Shown here: positions 63,295-64,000 of the stretch, one piece after another
How the letters are laid out: each line of letters starts with the position of its first letter
How positions within the stretch are numbered: position 1 is the first letter of the stretch
Source of the DNA: Streptomyces sp. NBC_01198
GTDB taxonomy: Bacteria; Actinomycetota; Actinomycetes; Streptomycetales; Streptomycetaceae
Length of the DNA: 64,000 nt
NCBI RefSeq assembly: GCF_036010485.1
Contig: NZ_CP108568.1
Coordinates: 5,356,501 to 5,420,500, forward strand
Direction: 5' to 3'
Notes under the pieces: model-generated
What the model saw: the letters and a program-made list of their open reading frames with translations, nothing else
Told to the model about the DNA's origin: nothing
The model's database searches: none
Made by a program: the position numbers and the translations under genes

Positions 63295-64000
63295 TCACCC
63301 TACGGGGCGATCACGTGGTGCCGGCAGCGCGGCGCCCAGACCGCGTCCGGCGCGCAGCCTGCTGCGCGGCGGCCCGTCCGCGGGATCGCCCCGGCCCGGC
63401 TGGTCCGGGACCCGGGCGGCGAAGGTGTCGCTCTCCGGTTTGCCGGGTGCCGCGAGGACCTGGGAGACCGGCCCGTGGCCGGCGGCGGGCAGGCCGGAAC
63501 CGCGGCGGAGCGCCGCCAGGTCCGGCGGCACCGGGGCCCGGTCCTGCTCGTCCTGCGGCCTGCGGGCCCGGTAGGCGGCCCGGTAGGACGCCGGGGAGGA
63601 GCCGAGCTGCCGCCGGAAGTGGCCGCGCAGCGCGACCGGGGAGCGGAAGCCGCAGCGGCCCGCGACCTCGTCCACCGAGTAGTCCGACGTCTCCAGCAGC
63701 CGCTGCGCCTGCAGCACCCGCTGGGTGATCAGCCACTGCAGGGGCGCGCTGCCGGTCAGCGACCTGAACCGGCGGTCGAAGGTCCGCCGGCTCATGTAGG
63801 CGCGGGCGGCCAGCGCCTCGACGTCGAACTGCTCGTGCAGGTGCTCCAGCGCCCAGGCGACGACCTCGGCCAGCGGGTCGGCGCCGATCTCCTCGGGTAA
63901 AGACCGGTCGAGGTGCCGCTGCCCGGTCTGCCAGTCGGCCCGCCGCGGCGGTACGACCAGCCTGCGGGCCAGCGCGGCCGCGGCCTCGCCGCCGTGGTCG
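63295..64000 (-). CDS. adpA: AdpA developmental regulator (C-terminal part, window edge)
   Basis: The 3' part (about 234 residues) of an AraC/XylS-type regulator continues beyond the window. The visible sequence includes ALARRLVVPPRR, then the two-HTH DNA-binding domain: VEALAARAYMSRRTFDRRF, the second helix pair YSVDEVAGRCGFRSPVALR and GSSPASYRAAYRARRP. This matches AdpA, the central A-factor/bldA-dependent regulator. A TTA codon (63898-63900, minus strand) sits in frame just before the HTH, as in Streptomyces adpA, so translation depends on the bldA tRNA. orn follows 5 bp downstream. The C-terminal tail after the HTH is low-complexity. Confidence 0.95.
   Translation of the reverse strand, partial: DHGGEAAAALARRLVVPPRRADWQTGQRHLDRSLPEEIGADPLAEVVAWALEHLHEQFDVEALAARAYMSRRTFDRRFRSLTGSAPLQWLITQRVLQAQRLLETSDYSVDEVAGRCGFRSPVALRGHFRRQLGSSPASYRAAYRARRPQDEQDRAPVPPDLAALRRGSGLPAAGHGPVSQVLAAPGKPESDTFAARVPDQPGRGDPADGPPRSRLRAGRGLGAALPAPRDRPVG

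Overview
The window is about 64 kb of very high-GC actinobacterial chromosome, most likely from Streptomyces or a close relative in the Streptomycetaceae. The signs are the strong third-position G/C bias, the frequent GTG starts with GGAGG-type ribosome binding sites, the 3' part of adpA with an in-frame TTA codon next to orn, the cebR/cebEFG/bglC cellobiose locus with perfect CebR boxes, a PAS-GGDEF-EAL gene that looks like cdgA, a DasR-type chitinase promoter, and interspersed 'GCGCAGTTCCCCGCGCCCC' intergenic repeats. No rRNA, CRISPR array, transposase, integrase or prophage was seen. Three tRNA genes are present: two identical tRNA-Lys(CTT) and one tRNA-His(GTG).

Layout. 0-9.2 kb: metabolic genes (class V aminotransferase-like, DUF445, FAH-family hydrolase, a heme-degrading-family/Gfo-Idh pair divergent from a ROK regulator across a perfect 11-bp inverted repeat, HAD phosphatase), then a poly-Ser surface protein paired with a class F sortase. 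9.2-18.6 kb: a large FAD/Fe-S oxidoreductase, two tandem SpoIIE-type PP2C phosphatases, a secreted M1 peptidase and a Cys-rich pentapeptide-repeat protein. 18.6-28 kb: tRNA-Lys, IclR regulator, luciferase-like monooxygenase, secreted GH18 chitinase with dre-like sites, the c-di-GMP enzyme with a BldD-type box upstream, and two tandem secreted M6-like metalloproteases. 28-36.6 kb: OsmC, histidine phosphatase, TetR and PAP2, then a three-gene set encoding a RecB/Cas4-type Fe-S nuclease, a protein of unknown function and a Dna2/UPF1-type SF1 helicase, followed by two small proteins. 36.7-42.1 kb: the second tRNA-Lys, an MprF-like lysyltransferase fused to an HIHH-bearing membrane domain, and a secreted S33 peptidase gene enclosed almost exactly by a long, near-identical inverted repeat. 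42-47.5 kb: helix-turn-helix/TPR regulator, small conserved proteins, a spermidine synthase-like protein and an OmpR-type two-component system. 47.6-61.7 kb: the cellulose/cellobiose utilisation region. 61.8-64 kb: a SLOG-like protein, tRNA-His, orn and the 3' part of adpA.

How it works together. The 47-62 kb block is a coherent regulon. Secreted GH48, CBM2-GH5 and a GH64-like glucanase attack beta-glucans, CebEFG imports the oligosaccharides (its ATPase is not in the window; MsiK is known to do this job elsewhere in the genome), BglC hydrolyses them, and CebR acts on five palindromic boxes. The chitinase, proteases and surface proteins add further extracellular functions. cdgA, orn and adpA tie the window to the c-di-GMP/BldD/bldA developmental network.

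Most worth a second look: the inverted-repeat-enclosed peptidase gene (39.3-42.1 kb), the split Dna2-like nuclease/unknown/helicase operon (31.2-35.4 kb), the lysyltransferase fusion directly behind a tRNA-Lys gene, and the several well-defined operators.
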